Shown here piece by piece: positions 28,332 through 37,552 of a stretch of 64,000 bases of DNA. Location: contig CAKRWT010000002.1 of assembly GCA_934418125.1 (NCBI GenBank), forward strand, positions 104,879 to 168,878, given 5' to 3'. Source of the DNA: an uncultured Lachnospiraceae bacterium (lineage in GTDB: Bacteria; Bacillota; Clostridia; Lachnospirales; Lachnospiraceae). The notes below the pieces were generated by a model that saw only the letters and a program-made list of their open reading frames with translations, did not search any database and was not told the origin of the DNA. Made by a program: the position numbers and the translations under genes. Positions within the stretch are counted from its first letter, which is position 1; the number at the start of each line of letters is the position of its first letter.

Positions 28332-29235
28332 TGGCATTATGAATATTTACAAAGAAGCGGGCTTTACCTCCAATGATGTGGTAGCAAAGCTGCGTGGTAT
28401 TTGCAGGCAGAAGAAAATCGGACACACAGGAACGCTGGACCCGGATGCGGTGGGAGTGCTTCCTGTGGTTTTGGGTTCCGGCACAAAGCTGTGTGATATG
28501 CTTACCGACTGGAATAAGGAATATATTGCACAGCTGCAGTTGGGAGTTGTAACTGATACCCAGGATATGTCCGGAACGATATTGTCCAAGGCAGGAGAAG
28601 AGCAACTGGCGCAGCTTACCATAGAACAGGTTACGGATGCCATCCTCTCTTTTCAGGGGGATTATGAACAGATTCCCCCCATGTACTCTGCCCTCAAAGT
28701 AGGCGGAAAGAAGCTTTATGAGCTGGCAAGAGAAGGAAAAGAGATAGAGAGAAAGCCCCGCCCTGTAAGAATCGAGGAGCTGGAGATTCAGAGCATGGAA
28801 CTGCCTGTTGTAATGTTTCGGGTGGTGTGCTCCAAAGGAACCTACATCCGGACCCTGTGCCATGACATCGGGGCGAAGCTTGGTTGTGGCGGTGCCATGA
28901 AGTCACTGGTCAGAAGCCGGGTAGGAATTTTTAAGGTAGAAGATGCCCTGCCCCTTTCCCAGGTAGAAAAGCTGCGGGATGAGGATAAAATATCATCTGT
29001 TATCATATCGCCCGATGCGGTCTTTGCAGACTGTAAGGCAGTAACGGTTCTGGATGGCAGCAGGAAGATGGTAGAAAACGGCAACGTGTTGGGAAACCGG
29101 CAAATTGAAGAAAAGTGGTCCCTGGCACCGGGAGAGCAGGTGCGCGTGTACGATAAAACAGGACGGTTTTATGGGATGTATGCCTGGGAGGAACCGGAGC
29201 AGTTATATAAACCGGTAAAAATGTTTCTTGGCTAA
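28324..29235 (+). CDS. truB: tRNA pseudouridine-55 synthase
   Basis: About 303 residues, makes the T-loop pseudouridine of tRNAs. KEAGFTSNDVVAKLRG, KKIGHTGTLDPDAVGVLPV (catalytic Asp), YSALKVGGKKLYELAREG and YIRTLCHDIGAKLGCG are diagnostic. ATG 28324 overlaps the nrnA stop; ATG 28339 is an alternative. The last codons and stop are part of a 21-base tandem duplication (29218-29259). Confidence 0.95.
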   Translation: MYNGIMNIYKEAGFTSNDVVAKLRGICRQKKIGHTGTLDPDAVGVLPVVLGSGTKLCDMLTDWNKEYIAQLQLGVVTDTQDMSGTILSKAGEEQLAQLTIEQVTDAILSFQGDYEQIPPMYSALKVGGKKLYELAREGKEIERKPRPVRIEELEIQSMELPVVMFRVVCSKGTYIRTLCHDIGAKLGCGGAMKSLVRSRVGIFKVEDALPLSQVEKLRDEDKISSVIISPDAVFADCKAVTVLDGSRKMVENGNVLGNRQIEEKWSLAPGEQVRVYDKTGRFYGMYAWEEPEQLYKPVKMFLG

Positions 29236-29259
29236 GTGAAAATGTTTCCTGGTTAAAGG
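29218..29259 (+). repeat. 21-bp tandem duplication covering the truB stop
   Basis: Unit 1 (29218-29238) and unit 2 (29239-29259) both read AAAATGTTTC-Y-TGG-Y-TAA, each containing a TAA in the truB frame. The second copy begins a small hairpin (GTTTCC with GGAAAC). Confidence 0.7.
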
Positions 29260-29296
29260 GAAACGAAAATGCAGATAAAGGGCAGAAACGTAGAAA

Positions 29297-30205
29297 ATGA
29301 TAATCATAGAGAACACAACGAATTTCCCCCTGGATGGAAGAAGTGCAGTAGCAATCGGCAAGTTTGACGGAATCCATCTGGGGCATCGTAAATTACTGGA
29401 AAAAATCATACAACAGAAGGAAAAGGGATATCTGGCAACGGTATTTACCTTTGATACTTCGGCGGCAGCTTTCTTCGGTGGAGATGACAAGGAACTGACG
29501 ACCAGGGAAGAAAAGCGGCGGCTGTTTGCCCGGATGGGAATGGATGTGCTGATAGAATTCCCTCTAAATCAGGAAACTGCGGCAACACCACCGGATGTCT
29601 TCGTTGAGGAGTATATCATCAGACAGATGAAAGCGGCTTATATCTGTGCCGGCATGGATGTTTCCTTTGGACAGAGAGGCGCCGGCAATTACCAGCTGTT
29701 ACAGCAGTATGCCGCAGCGGGCGACTACCGGATAGAGATTATCGACAAAGTTATGGCAGGCGGGGAAGAGGTCAGCTCTACCAGGATCCGGGAAGCAATT
29801 CGCAGTGGTGAAATGCAGCTGGCAAATGAGATGCTGGGGACTGCTTACAGCCTGACAGGTGTGGTAGCCCACGGAAGACGGCTGGGACGGACTATCGGGA
29901 TGCCCACCGCCAATCTGCTACCGGAAAAGGATAAACTTCTGCCCCCAAACGGCGTGTATTATTCCAGGGTGCGGTATCAGGATAAAGTCTATAAAGCCAT
30001 TTCCAACATTGGCTGTAAACCAACGGTAAGTGCTGAAATGGTGCTTGGCGTGGAAAGCTATCTGTATGATTTTACAGAGGATATTTACGGAAAAGAGATA
30101 ACCGTAGAACTGTTGGAATTCCGCCGTCCGGAGATGAAATTTGCAGACGTGGAAGCGTTAAAAACACAGATGGAAAAAGATATTCAGGCAGGTAAAACCT
30201 ATTAA
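29297..30205 (+). CDS. ribF: Bifunctional riboflavin kinase / FAD synthetase
   Basis: 302 residues converting riboflavin to FMN and FAD. N-terminal nucleotidyltransferase domain (AIGKFDGIHLGHRKLL, VSSTRIREAI) and C-terminal flavokinase domain (GRTIGMPTANLLPEKDKLLPPNGVYY, KPTVSAEMVLGVESYLYDF). Standard position after truB. No FMN riboswitch is visible ahead of it. A terminator overlaps its stop. Confidence 0.95.
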   Translation: MIIIENTTNFPLDGRSAVAIGKFDGIHLGHRKLLEKIIQQKEKGYLATVFTFDTSAAAFFGGDDKELTTREEKRRLFARMGMDVLIEFPLNQETAATPPDVFVEEYIIRQMKAAYICAGMDVSFGQRGAGNYQLLQQYAAAGDYRIEIIDKVMAGGEEVSSTRIREAIRSGEMQLANEMLGTAYSLTGVVAHGRRLGRTIGMPTANLLPEKDKLLPPNGVYYSRVRYQDKVYKAISNIGCKPTVSAEMVLGVESYLYDFTEDIYGKEITVELLEFRRPEMKFADVEALKTQMEKDIQAGKTY

Positions 30206-30225
30206 AAAGGGCTTACCTGCTTTTT
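30188..30225 (+). terminator. Terminator at the end of the rimP-ribF operon
   Basis: Stem GCAGGTAA (30188-30195) with TTACCTGC (30213-30220), 17-base loop holding the ribF stop, then TTTTT. Confidence 0.78.
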
Positions 30226-30288
30226 ATATGGACTTTACATCCGCCTTACCTGTACGTTACATAAATTTTAAGTTTTTTACAGAAAGTC

Positions 30289-30317
30289 TTGTAAGACGTA
30301 GGCATTTCCGATAAAAT
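30289..30317 (+). promoter_or_regulatory. Promoter of the Na/Pi cotransporter gene
   Basis: TTGTAA (30289-30294), 17-base spacer, TAAAAT (30312-30317), about 47 bases before the start codon. Confidence 0.6.
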
Positions 30318-30363
30318 AAAATCGTATGGTGTTTCAAAAACACAACCAAAACGAAGGGAAATA

Positions 30364-32004
30364 ATGAAAATGGACCTATCGATAGTTCTTTCACTGGCAG
30401 GCGGACTTGGCTTATTCCTGTATGGTATGCGCATTATGAGCGACAGTATAGAGAAGGTAGCGGGTGCGAAGCTAAGGGCAATTCTGGAACGATTAACCAC
30501 CAACCGGTTTACCGGTATCTTAGTGGGTATCTTCTTTACGACGGTTATCCAGTCATCATCGGCATGTACCGTTATGGTAGTCAGTTTTGTAAACTCCGGT
30601 TTGATGAATCTGACACAGGCGGCTGGCGTTATCTTCGGTGCCAACATCGGTACGACGGTAACAGCACTTCTTGTATCTTTTAAATTGGAAAAGATAGCAC
30701 CTTTGATTCTTCTGGTGGGCGTATTGATTATCATGTTCTGTAAGAACCAGAAGATTTCACGCTGGGGTGAAGTGATTATCGGATTTGGTGTACTGTTCAT
30801 GGGACTTAGTACCATGTCAGGGGCAATGTCCGGTATGAAAGATTCTCCGGCTGTGCTTCACTTGTTTGCCTCCCTGCAGTCACCGATTCTGGCAGTTTTA
30901 CTTGGCGCGGTACTGACGGCGATTATCCAGAGTTCGTCCGTTACGGTCAGTATCATGGTACTTCTTGCCAACCAGGGACTGATGCAGATGGATATCTGTA
31001 TGTTCATTATCCTGGGCTGTAATATTGGTGCCTGTACTTCTGCGGTACTTGCTTCCTTAACTGGTAAGAAGGATGCCAAGAGGGCAGCAGCCATTCATTT
31101 GATTTTTAATATTATCGGTACGATTATTGTATATATCCTGTTCCTGTTCGGTGTTCACAAGTTTGTTGAGATACTGACCATGATAGCCGGCGATAATCCG
31201 GGACGTGTTGTAGCTTACGCACACATATCCATTAAGGTATTCCAGGTAATTATTATGATGCCGTTTATCAAAGGCATTGTAAAACTGACCTATCTGTGTG
31301 TACCTGGTAATGATAAGAAAGTCGGTTACCGGGACAGCTATCAGCTGAAATACATTGGTGAGAAAGTCGTTTTGAATCCGGCAACAGCCGTAGTAGAAGT
31401 TATCAAAGAGTTAGATCGTATGGCATCCCTGGCAGATGAGAACTTAAACCGTGCCATGAATGCCCTGATAACCTTAGACCAGGATGAGATAGATGAGGTA
31501 AAGGAAGTGGAGAAGAACATCGACTTTTTGAGCCATGCCATTACCAAATACCTGGTAAAAATTAACCAGACAACGCTTCCTATCGAAGACTTGAAGAATA
31601 TCGGTGCCCTGTTCCATGTGGTAAATGATATTGAGCGGATTGGCGACCACGCGGAGAATATCGCTGAGGCAGCGATGCGGAGAGTGGAGACGGGGGTCGG
31701 TTTTACCAAAGAGGCACAGAAGGAATTAGGCGAAATGATGGACATGGTCAATACTATTTTGCGGTTTTCCTTTGAAATGTTTGTCAAGAGCACTGATGAG
31801 CACATAGAAGATATTTCCCATCTGGAAGAGGCGATTGATGAGAAGGAGAAAGAGTTACAGCAGAAGCATATCGACAGACTTTCCAACAACGAGTGTTCTC
31901 CGGAGGCAGGAGCCCTGTTCTCGGAAATCGTAGCGGGTCTTGAGAGAGTGGCAGACCATGCAACCAATATTGCTTTTGCCAATATGCATGCAGAAGATGA
32001 GTAA
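30364..32004 (+). CDS. Na+/phosphate cotransporter family protein with PhoU domain
   Basis: 546 residues. Two inverted membrane repeats each carry the QSSS motif (VIQSSSACTVMVVSF and IIQSSSVTVSIMVLL), followed near residue 340 by a cytoplasmic PhoU-like helical bundle (RIGDHAENIAEAAM and RVADHATNIAFANMH). This NptA/YjbB-type architecture is associated with sodium-driven phosphate movement and phosphate homeostasis; direction of transport cannot be told. Single-gene unit between two terminators, with its own promoter. Confidence 0.9.
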   Translation: MKMDLSIVLSLAGGLGLFLYGMRIMSDSIEKVAGAKLRAILERLTTNRFTGILVGIFFTTVIQSSSACTVMVVSFVNSGLMNLTQAAGVIFGANIGTTVTALLVSFKLEKIAPLILLVGVLIIMFCKNQKISRWGEVIIGFGVLFMGLSTMSGAMSGMKDSPAVLHLFASLQSPILAVLLGAVLTAIIQSSSVTVSIMVLLANQGLMQMDICMFIILGCNIGACTSAVLASLTGKKDAKRAAAIHLIFNIIGTIIVYILFLFGVHKFVEILTMIAGDNPGRVVAYAHISIKVFQVIIMMPFIKGIVKLTYLCVPGNDKKVGYRDSYQLKYIGEKVVLNPATAVVEVIKELDRMASLADENLNRAMNALITLDQDEIDEVKEVEKNIDFLSHAITKYLVKINQTTLPIEDLKNIGALFHVVNDIERIGDHAENIAEAAMRRVETGVGFTKEAQKELGEMMDMVNTILRFSFEMFVKSTDEHIEDISHLEEAIDEKEKELQQKHIDRLSNNECSPEAGALFSEIVAGLERVADHATNIAFANMHAEDE

Positions 32005-32026
32005 AAGTATAAGAAGGTAAATTATG

Positions 32027-32057
32027 GAAGAACAGAGAAATCTGTTCTTCTTTTCTT
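32027..32057 (+). terminator. Terminator after the Na/Pi cotransporter gene
   Basis: Perfect 10-bp stem GAAGAACAGA (32027-32036) with TCTGTTCTTC (32041-32050), loop GAAA, then TTTTCTT. The T-tract runs directly into the next gene's -35 box. Confidence 0.85.
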
Positions 32058-32084
32058 GACAGAAAGAAACGGGGTTGTTATAAT
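32056..32084 (+). promoter_or_regulatory. Perfect-consensus sigma-A promoter of the NlpC/P60 gene
   Basis: TTGACA (32056-32061), exactly 17 bases, TATAAT (32079-32084). Predicted start near 32091. Confidence 0.88.
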
Positions 32085-32097
32085 GGCAAACGAAAAA

Positions 32098-32114
32098 TGT
32101 TACAAAAATGTTAC
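32098..32114 (+). promoter_or_regulatory. WalR-type box downstream of the NlpC/P60 promoter
   Basis: TGTTAC-AAAAA-TGTTAC matches the direct-repeat WalR (YycF) consensus TGTWAH-N5-TGTWAH at every position. It lies about 7 to 23 bases after the predicted transcript start, where binding would be expected to repress. No walR gene is in the window. Confidence 0.55.
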
Positions 32115-32177
32115 AATATGAAAATTACAGAGAACCAGACAATCGGTCAGGTTCTTTGTCTGGAAATGAGGATAAAG

Positions 32178-33239
32178 ATGAAGAAATACGAAATAGCGGG
32201 TCTGGTCATGGTTGGAATGCTGTGTCTGCTACCAATGCAGGCGCAGGCAGTCAGTCTGCCAGGACTTACGGCACCAGCAACTGGCAGTGAGGCTACGTTA
32301 CAGGAAGTATTGGGAGAACCGGTTGGCTCCAGTGCCGTAGTATATGCCAGCAGGACGGAAGAAGAGTATGAGCTGGCGTATGAAAAAGCAAAAAATGCTA
32401 ACTGGGGCTATACCAATCTGGGAGTTGCCAACGTAGAAGATAACTTGAATGTCCGTGCCATTGCGGCAGAGGATGGCAGACTGGTGGGAAAATTACCAAA
32501 GAATGCTGCCTGTGAAGTATTAGAAACCGAAGGTGAGTGGGCACATATTAAATCCGGTCCGGTGGAAGGCTATGTTAAGTGTGATTATTTGCTGACCGGC
32601 TTAACAGCCAAGCACAAAGCGGAAGAGCTCTCCACCACGATGGCAACGGTTACGACAGACAGCCTGAAGGTAAGGGCAGAAGCCAATACCGATTCCGAGG
32701 TCATTACCATGGTGCCAAATGGAGAAGAACTGGAAGTGGCAGAAGTAGAGAATGACTGGGTTAAGGTCTATCTGGATAACGAGGAAGCTTATGTGGCGGC
32801 AGAATATGTAGAAGTCAGTGCGGAATTACAGACAGCCGTTACTATGACGGAGCTGCTATACGGACAGGGCGTATCGGATGTGCGCGTGGATTTATGTCAG
32901 TATGCCAAGGAATTTCTGGGAAATCCTTATGTATGGGGAGGTACCAGTCTGACAAAAGGGGCGGACTGTTCGGGTTATGTCATGAGTATTTTCAAAAAAT
33001 ATGGAGTAAGCCTGCCACATTCTTCCAGGGCGCAGGCAAACCGCGGAACCGTGATTTCCGTATCGGATGCCAAACCGGGTGATTTGATTTTCTACGGAAA
33101 CGGCAAGTCCATTAACCATGTGGCTATCTATATCGGTGGAGGACAGGTTATCCATGCCAGCAGCCCTAAGACCGGTATCCGGATATCCAATGTGTCTTAC
33201 CGGACACCGATAAAAGCGGTAAGAATTTTGCAGGATTAG
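32178..33239 (+). CDS. Secreted SH3-domain NlpC/P60 cell-wall endopeptidase
   Basis: About 353 residues. Signal peptide ([23 protein letters not shown]), two bacterial SH3 domains (around [13 protein letters not shown] and [13 protein letters not shown]) for wall binding, and a C-terminal NlpC/P60 domain with catalytic Cys in ADCSGYV, His in [10 protein letters not shown] and a third polar residue in VIHASS. Such enzymes cleave D-Glu-gamma-diamino-acid bonds in stem peptides. ATG 32178 follows GAGGA; a longer frame from 32097 would start in the operator. A stem pairing CCAGAC (about 32132) with GTCTGG (32159-32164) lies just ahead of the ribosome site. Confidence 0.92.
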   Translation: MKKYEIAGLVMVGMLCLLPMQAQAVSLPGLTAPATGSEATLQEVLGEPVGSSAVVYASRTEEEYELAYEKAKNANWGYTNLGVANVEDNLNVRAIAAEDGRLVGKLPKNAACEVLETEGEWAHIKSGPVEGYVKCDYLLTGLTAKHKAEELSTTMATVTTDSLKVRAEANTDSEVITMVPNGEELEVAEVENDWVKVYLDNEEAYVAAEYVEVSAELQTAVTMTELLYGQGVSDVRVDLCQYAKEFLGNPYVWGGTSLTKGADCSGYVMSIFKKYGVSLPHSSRAQANRGTVISVSDAKPGDLIFYGNGKSINHVAIYIGGGQVIHASSPKTGIRISNVSYRTPIKAVRILQD

Positions 33240-33242
33240 GGC

Positions 33243-33271
33243 TTTACATCATAGAAGCTGTATGTTAAAAT
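33243..33271 (+). promoter_or_regulatory. rpsO promoter
   Basis: TTTACA (33243-33248), 17-base spacer, TAAAAT (33266-33271). Predicted start near 33279, at the beginning of the structured leader. Confidence 0.65.
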
Positions 33272-33282
33272 ATCTAAGTATG

Positions 33283-33372
33283 AATTTCAGCCGATACCCA
33301 GAGGCGGGACACTCCGACCCTTTCTTAGTATCAGGCGATTATAGGGCAGCCCCCTATCAGAAAGGAGAAATT
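33283..33372 (+). promoter_or_regulatory. Structured rpsO leader (candidate S15 autoregulatory element)
   Basis: GC-rich leader between the promoter and the rpsO ribosome site, with paired segments GGCGGG/CTCCGACCC-like and a GATAGGGGGC-like stem (TAGGGCAGCCCCCTA at 33341-33355). Ribosomal protein S15 leaders in Firmicutes often repress translation by mimicking 16S rRNA; assignment here is by position and general look only. Confidence 0.42.
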
Positions 33373-33639
33373 ATGATTTCTAAAGAAAAGAAAACAGCAA
33401 TCATCAACGAGTATGCAAGAACACCTGGCGATACTGGTTCACCGGAAGTGCAGGTAGCAGTTCTTACAGCAAGAATCCAGGAGCTTACTGAGCATCTGAA
33501 AGAGAATCCTAAGGATCATCACTCCAGAAGAGGACTTCTGAAAATGGTTGGTCAGAGACGTGGTTTACTTGCATATCTGAAAGAAAAAGATATCGAGAGA
33601 TATCGTGCACTGATTGAGAGACTTGGTCTTCGTAAATAA
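33373..33639 (+). CDS. rpsO: 30S ribosomal protein S15
   Basis: 88 residues. [41 protein letters not shown] and [12 protein letters not shown] are unmistakable S15. AAAGGAG precedes ATG 33373; a longer frame from 33262 would cover the leader. Followed by a terminator and pnp, the conserved rpsO-pnp order. Confidence 0.97.
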   Translation: MISKEKKTAIINEYARTPGDTGSPEVQVAVLTARIQELTEHLKENPKDHHSRRGLLKMVGQRRGLLAYLKEKDIERYRALIERLGLRK

Positions 33640-33646
33640 GACGGGT

Positions 33647-33695
33647 AAAAATGGCGGATGTGAAGCTGGAGCAATCTGGCTTTCCCCGCCTTTTT
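33647..33695 (+). terminator. Terminator after rpsO
   Basis: GGCGG (33653-33657) pairs with CCGCC (33686-33690), flanked by AAAAA and TTTTT, with an inner AAGC/GCTT pairing. Probably partial, as pnp often gets read-through. Confidence 0.65.
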
Positions 33696-33696
33696 G

Positions 33697-33721
33697 TTAT
33701 GGCGACGAAGAAAATGCACGC
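33697..33721 (+). repeat. 25-bp post-terminator element, copy 2
   Basis: Matches 5035-5059 at 22 of 25 positions, again directly after a terminator T-tract. The rest of the rpsO-pnp gap (to 33897) shows only small stems and no gene. Confidence 0.5.
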
Positions 33722-33897
33722 ACAAATATTATGGTGAAATGGGTGGAAGAAGCATCCGAGACCACAAACATACCCACAAGCGGCACAAAGGATTTGTGGA
33801 GATGTCTGTAGTTTCGGCATCTTCTGCCTGACACATAGAGGGACAACCCGGATACTGATTTCGGGAAGCCTGATTATAAGGAAAAGGAGAGACGAAT

Positions 33898-35988
33898 ATG
33901 TACAAGAGTTACGAAATGGAACTGGCCGGACGTACCCTTCGCGTGGACATCGGCAGAGTTGGTAAACAGGCAAATGGATGTGCTTTTATGCATTATGGTG
34001 AAACAACTGTATTATCCACAGCCACAGCATCAGACAAGCCAAGAGACGGAATTGATTTCTTCCCTTGCAGCGTTGAATATGAAGAAAAATTATATGCCGT
34101 AGGGAAGATTCCCGGCGGTTTCAATAAGAGAGAAGGAAAGGCATCTGAGAATGCTGTCCTGACAAGCCGTGTAATCGACAGACCCATGCGTCCGTTATTC
34201 CCAAAGGATTACCGTAACGACGTTACCTTGAACAACATGGTAATGAGTGTTGATCCTGCATGCCGTCCGGAGTTAGTTGCCATGATTGGTACAGCTATTG
34301 CAACCTGCATTTCTGACATTCCGTTTGATGGTCCCTGCGCTATGACACAGATGGGGATGATTGATGGAGAACTGATTGTGAATCCTTCCCAGGAACAGTG
34401 GGCAAAGGGTGATTTAAAGATGACAGTTGCTTCCACGGCAGAGAAGGTTATCATGATTGAAGCCGGTGCTAACGAAGTACCGGAAGCTAAGGTAATTGAG
34501 GCAATTTACAAAGCACATGAAGTAAACCAGACTATTATTGAGTTTATCAATAAGATTGTAGCAGAAGTTGGCAAGCCAAAACACGCTTACGAAAGCTGCG
34601 CGATTCCGGCACAGATGTTTGAAGACATGAAGAAGATTGTTACACCGGAAGAGATGGAAGAAGCTGTTTTCACAGATGAGAAGCAGGTTCGTGAAGAGAA
34701 CATCAAGAATGTAACAGCAAAACTGGAAGAGGCTTTTGCCGATAACGAAGAGTATCTGGCTGTATTAGGCGAAGCTGTATACCAGTATCAGAAGAAGACT
34801 GTCCGTAAGATGATTTTAAAAGACCACAAACGTCCTGACGGCCGTGCTTTAGATCAGATCAGACCACTGGCAGCAGAGGTTGACATCATTCCAAGAGTAC
34901 ATGGTTCTGCTATGTTTACCCGTGGACAGACACAGATTTGTAACGTATGTACGTTAGCTCCGTTGTCCGAAGTACAGAAGGTTGACGGACTGGATGAGAA
35001 CGTAACATCCAAGAGATATATGCACCACTATAATTTCCCATCCTACTCTGTAGGTGAGACAAAGGTAAGCCGTGGACCGGGACGTAGAGAAATCGGTCAT
35101 GGTGCATTAGCGGAGAGGGCATTACTTCCGGTTCTTCCATCCGAAGAAGAATTCCCTTACGCAATCCGTACCGTATCTGAGACTTTCGAGTCCAATGGTT
35201 CCACATCCATGGCATCTACCTGTGCGTCCTGTATGTCCCTGATGGCAGCAGGTGTTCCGATTAAGAAGATGGTAGCAGGTATTTCCTGTGGTCTGGTAAC
35301 AGGCGATACCGATGATGATTTCGTATTATTAACCGATATCCAGGGTCTGGAAGATTTCTTCGGTGATATGGACTTTAAGGTAACCGGTACACACGATGGT
35401 ATTACCGCTATCCAGATGGATATCAAGATTCATGGTCTGACAAGGCCTATCGTAGAAGGTGCTATCGCAAGATGCCGTGAAGCAAGAGAATTCATTATGG
35501 CAAACTGCATGGTTCCTGCAATTGCAGCTCCTCGTAAAGAGGTTGGTCAGTATGCACCTAAGATTATCTCTATCCAGATTGACCCGGATAAGATTGGTGA
35601 TGTAGTAGGACAGCGTGGAAAGACAATCAACGAGATTATTGCACGTACAGGAGTTAAGATTGATATTACTGACGACGGACAGGTATCTGTTTGCGGTACC
35701 GATAAAGAGATGATGGACAAAGCAGTTGATATGATAAAGATTATCACAACGGACTTTGAAGAAGGCCAGATTTTCAAAGGTACTGTTATCAGCATCAAAG
35801 AGTTCGGAGCTTTCGTTGAATTTGCTCCTGGTAAAGAAGGTATGGTTCATATCTCCAAGATTGCAAAGGAAAGAATCAATCACGTAGAAGATGTACTTAC
35901 ACTGGGCGATAAAGTTACGGTTGTATGCTTGGGCAAAGACAAGATGGGAAGAATCAGCTTCTCCATGAAAGACGTAGCACAGGTGTAA
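33898..35988 (+). CDS. pnp: Polyribonucleotide nucleotidyltransferase (PNPase)
   Basis: 696 residues, 3'-5' phosphorolytic exoribonuclease. Two RNase PH domains (LRVDIGRVGKQANGCAFMHYG; then DGRALDQIRPLAAEVDIIPRVHGSAMFTRGQTQ and catalytic GDTDDDFVLLTDIQGLEDFFGDMDFKV-type region), KH domain (IGDVVGQRGKTINEI) and S1 domain (FKGTVISIKEFGAFVEF). AAAAGGAG precedes ATG 33898. A strong terminator follows. Confidence 0.97.
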   Translation: MYKSYEMELAGRTLRVDIGRVGKQANGCAFMHYGETTVLSTATASDKPRDGIDFFPCSVEYEEKLYAVGKIPGGFNKREGKASENAVLTSRVIDRPMRPLFPKDYRNDVTLNNMVMSVDPACRPELVAMIGTAIATCISDIPFDGPCAMTQMGMIDGELIVNPSQEQWAKGDLKMTVASTAEKVIMIEAGANEVPEAKVIEAIYKAHEVNQTIIEFINKIVAEVGKPKHAYESCAIPAQMFEDMKKIVTPEEMEEAVFTDEKQVREENIKNVTAKLEEAFADNEEYLAVLGEAVYQYQKKTVRKMILKDHKRPDGRALDQIRPLAAEVDIIPRVHGSAMFTRGQTQICNVCTLAPLSEVQKVDGLDENVTSKRYMHHYNFPSYSVGETKVSRGPGRREIGHGALAERALLPVLPSEEEFPYAIRTVSETFESNGSTSMASTCASCMSLMAAGVPIKKMVAGISCGLVTGDTDDDFVLLTDIQGLEDFFGDMDFKVTGTHDGITAIQMDIKIHGLTRPIVEGAIARCREAREFIMANCMVPAIAAPRKEVGQYAPKIISIQIDPDKIGDVVGQRGKTINEIIARTGVKIDITDDGQVSVCGTDKEMMDKAVDMIKIITTDFEEGQIFKGTVISIKEFGAFVEFAPGKEGMVHISKIAKERINHVEDVLTLGDKVTVVCLGKDKMGRISFSMKDVAQV

Positions 35989-36014
35989 TAGCATAATAAA
36001 TAATTAATAAGAAG

Positions 36015-36059
36015 AAAAGTTTCTGAAATGACCTAACAGCCATTTCAGAAACTTTTTTT
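36015..36059 (+). terminator. Strong terminator after pnp
   Basis: A 16-base near-perfect stem (36015-36030 with 36041-36056) containing AGTTTCTGAAATG/CATTTCAGAAACT, loop of 10, then TTTTTTTG. With A's on the other side it could also act on the converging pyrI transcript. Confidence 0.9.
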
Positions 36060-36107
36060 GTTTTAAATCATATAGGATGCAAAATGACCAACGACCTGTT
36101 TATAGTA

Positions 36108-36539
36108 TCAGAAACGTCTGTCTGCTTTTTCTTCACAGTATTTACAGCGGTAGATTTCCTTTTTTTCATCCGATAGGACAAAGATATGCGGTAATTCCTG
36201 CTCAATGGAAGTAATACATCTTGGGTTCTTGCAGTGGATGACATTGCGGATTTCTTTCGGTAATACCAGCTCCTTCTTATCCACGATTGCCCCATCTTTG
36301 ATAACGTTGACAGTAATGTTATGGTCGATAAATGCCAGAATATCTAAATCCAGTGTATTGATGTCACATTCTACTTTGAGAATATCCTTTTTTCCCATTT
36401 TGTTGCTGCGCGCATTTTTGATGATGGCTACAGTGCAATCTAATTTATCAAGCTGTAAGTGATGATAGATAGACAGGCTTTTGCCTGCTTCGATATGGTC
36501 TAATACGAAACCTTCTTCAATTTTTCCTACGTTTAACAT
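36108..36539 (-). CDS. pyrI: Aspartate carbamoyltransferase regulatory subunit
   Basis: About 143 residues. N-terminal allosteric nucleotide-binding domain (LDHIEAGKSLSIYHHL) and C-terminal zinc domain with four cysteines in CKNPRC and CKYC. Binds PyrB catalytic trimers and gives CTP/ATP control. Start at 36539 with GGAGGAAC upstream; the frame reaching 36566 runs into pyrB. Translated directly after pyrB on the same strand. Confidence 0.95.
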   Translation of the reverse strand: MLNVGKIEEGFVLDHIEAGKSLSIYHHLQLDKLDCTVAIIKNARSNKMGKKDILKVECDINTLDLDILAFIDHNITVNVIKDGAIVDKKELVLPKEIRNVIHCKNPRCITSIEQELPHIFVLSDEKKEIYRCKYCEEKADRRF

Positions 36540-36552
36540 GGTATGTTCCTCC

Positions 36553-37470
36553 TTATGCAACTTCAATTTCCAAAAGTGTGAGAATCAGTGCCATACGGAC
36601 ATAGACACCATACTGTGCCTGCTTGAAATAAACGGCACGGGGGTCATCATCGACTTCTACGGAGATTTCGTTGACACGTGGAAGAGGATGAAGAATCAAC
36701 ATATCATCCTTGGCAGCCGACAGTTTTTCCTTATTCAGTACATAGAAATCTTTTAAGCGGACATAATCTTCTTCATTGAAGAAACGCTCTTTCTGGACTC
36801 TTGTCATATAAAGCAGGTCGAGCTGTGGCATACAGTCTTCCAAACGGATAACCTCCTGGTAAACAATTCCTTTTTCTGTCAACATGTCCGTAATATAATC
36901 CGGCACCTTTAACTCCGGAGGGGAGATGAAGATGAACTGGATATTGGGATAACGAATCAGGGCGTTGATTAAGGAGTGGACGGTACGACCGAATTTCAGG
37001 TCGCCGCACAGCCCGATGGTAAAGTTTCCAAGCCGTTTCTTTAAGGAACGGATAGTCAGAAGGTCGGTCAGTGTCTGGGTAGGGTGCCGATGACCGCCGT
37101 CCCCGGCATTGATAACCGGAATCTGGGAACGGGAGGCGGCTACCATGGGAGCACCTTCTTTGGGATGACGCATGGCACAGATGTCTGCGTAGCAGGAAAT
37201 AATACGTATGGTATCGGAAACGCTCTCGCCCTTCGAGGCGGAGGAAGAACCGGCATCGGAGAAGCCCAGTACCTTTCCACCCAGGTTTAGCATAGCTGCT
37301 TCAAAGCTGAGCCTGGTTCTGGTGCTTGGTTCATAGAAACAGGTAGCCAGCTTTTTTCCCTCACAGGCGTGGGTGTATTTTGCAGGATTTGCTTCGATGT
37401 CGTTTGCCAGGTCAAATAGTTTGTCCAGTTCCTCTACGGAAAAGTCAAGAGGATTCATTAAATGTCTCAT
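36553..37470 (-). CDS. pyrB: Aspartate carbamoyltransferase catalytic subunit
   Basis: 305 residues, condenses aspartate and carbamoyl phosphate in pyrimidine synthesis. Carbamoyl-phosphate motif [39 protein letters not shown] and [11 protein letters not shown] are intact. AAAAGGAG precedes ATG 37470. Operon pyrBI; no separate promoter is evident between it and the nitroreductase terminator, about 40 bases upstream. Confidence 0.96.
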   Translation of the reverse strand: MRHLMNPLDFSVEELDKLFDLANDIEANPAKYTHACEGKKLATCFYEPSTRTRLSFEAAMLNLGGKVLGFSDAGSSSASKGESVSDTIRIISCYADICAMRHPKEGAPMVAASRSQIPVINAGDGGHRHPTQTLTDLLTIRSLKKRLGNFTIGLCGDLKFGRTVHSLINALIRYPNIQFIFISPPELKVPDYITDMLTEKGIVYQEVIRLEDCMPQLDLLYMTRVQKERFFNEEDYVRLKDFYVLNKEKLSAAKDDMLILHPLPRVNEISVEVDDDPRAVYFKQAQYGVYVRMALILTLLEIEVA

Positions 37471-37511
37471 AGTAAATGCTCCTTTTCGTAATGTAAAATG
37501 GGTATGACCTC

Positions 37512-37543
37512 AAAAAAATAGAAGAGAAAAATCTCTTCTATTT
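37512..37543 (-). terminator. Terminator of the nitroreductase gene
   Basis: Arms 37516-37527 and 37532-37543 pair over 12 bases (AAATAGAAGAGA with TCTCTTCTATTT); read on the minus strand a run of seven T's follows. Confidence 0.82.
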
Positions 37544-37552
37544 CATATTTCG

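Noticed and set aside
29236..29296. FMN riboswitch ahead of ribF
   Set aside because: The gap is short and lacks the conserved riboswitch core; ribF is an internal operon gene.
33614..33811. 65-codon frame after rpsO
   Set aside because: Begins within rpsO, runs through the terminator hairpin and has no ribosome site.
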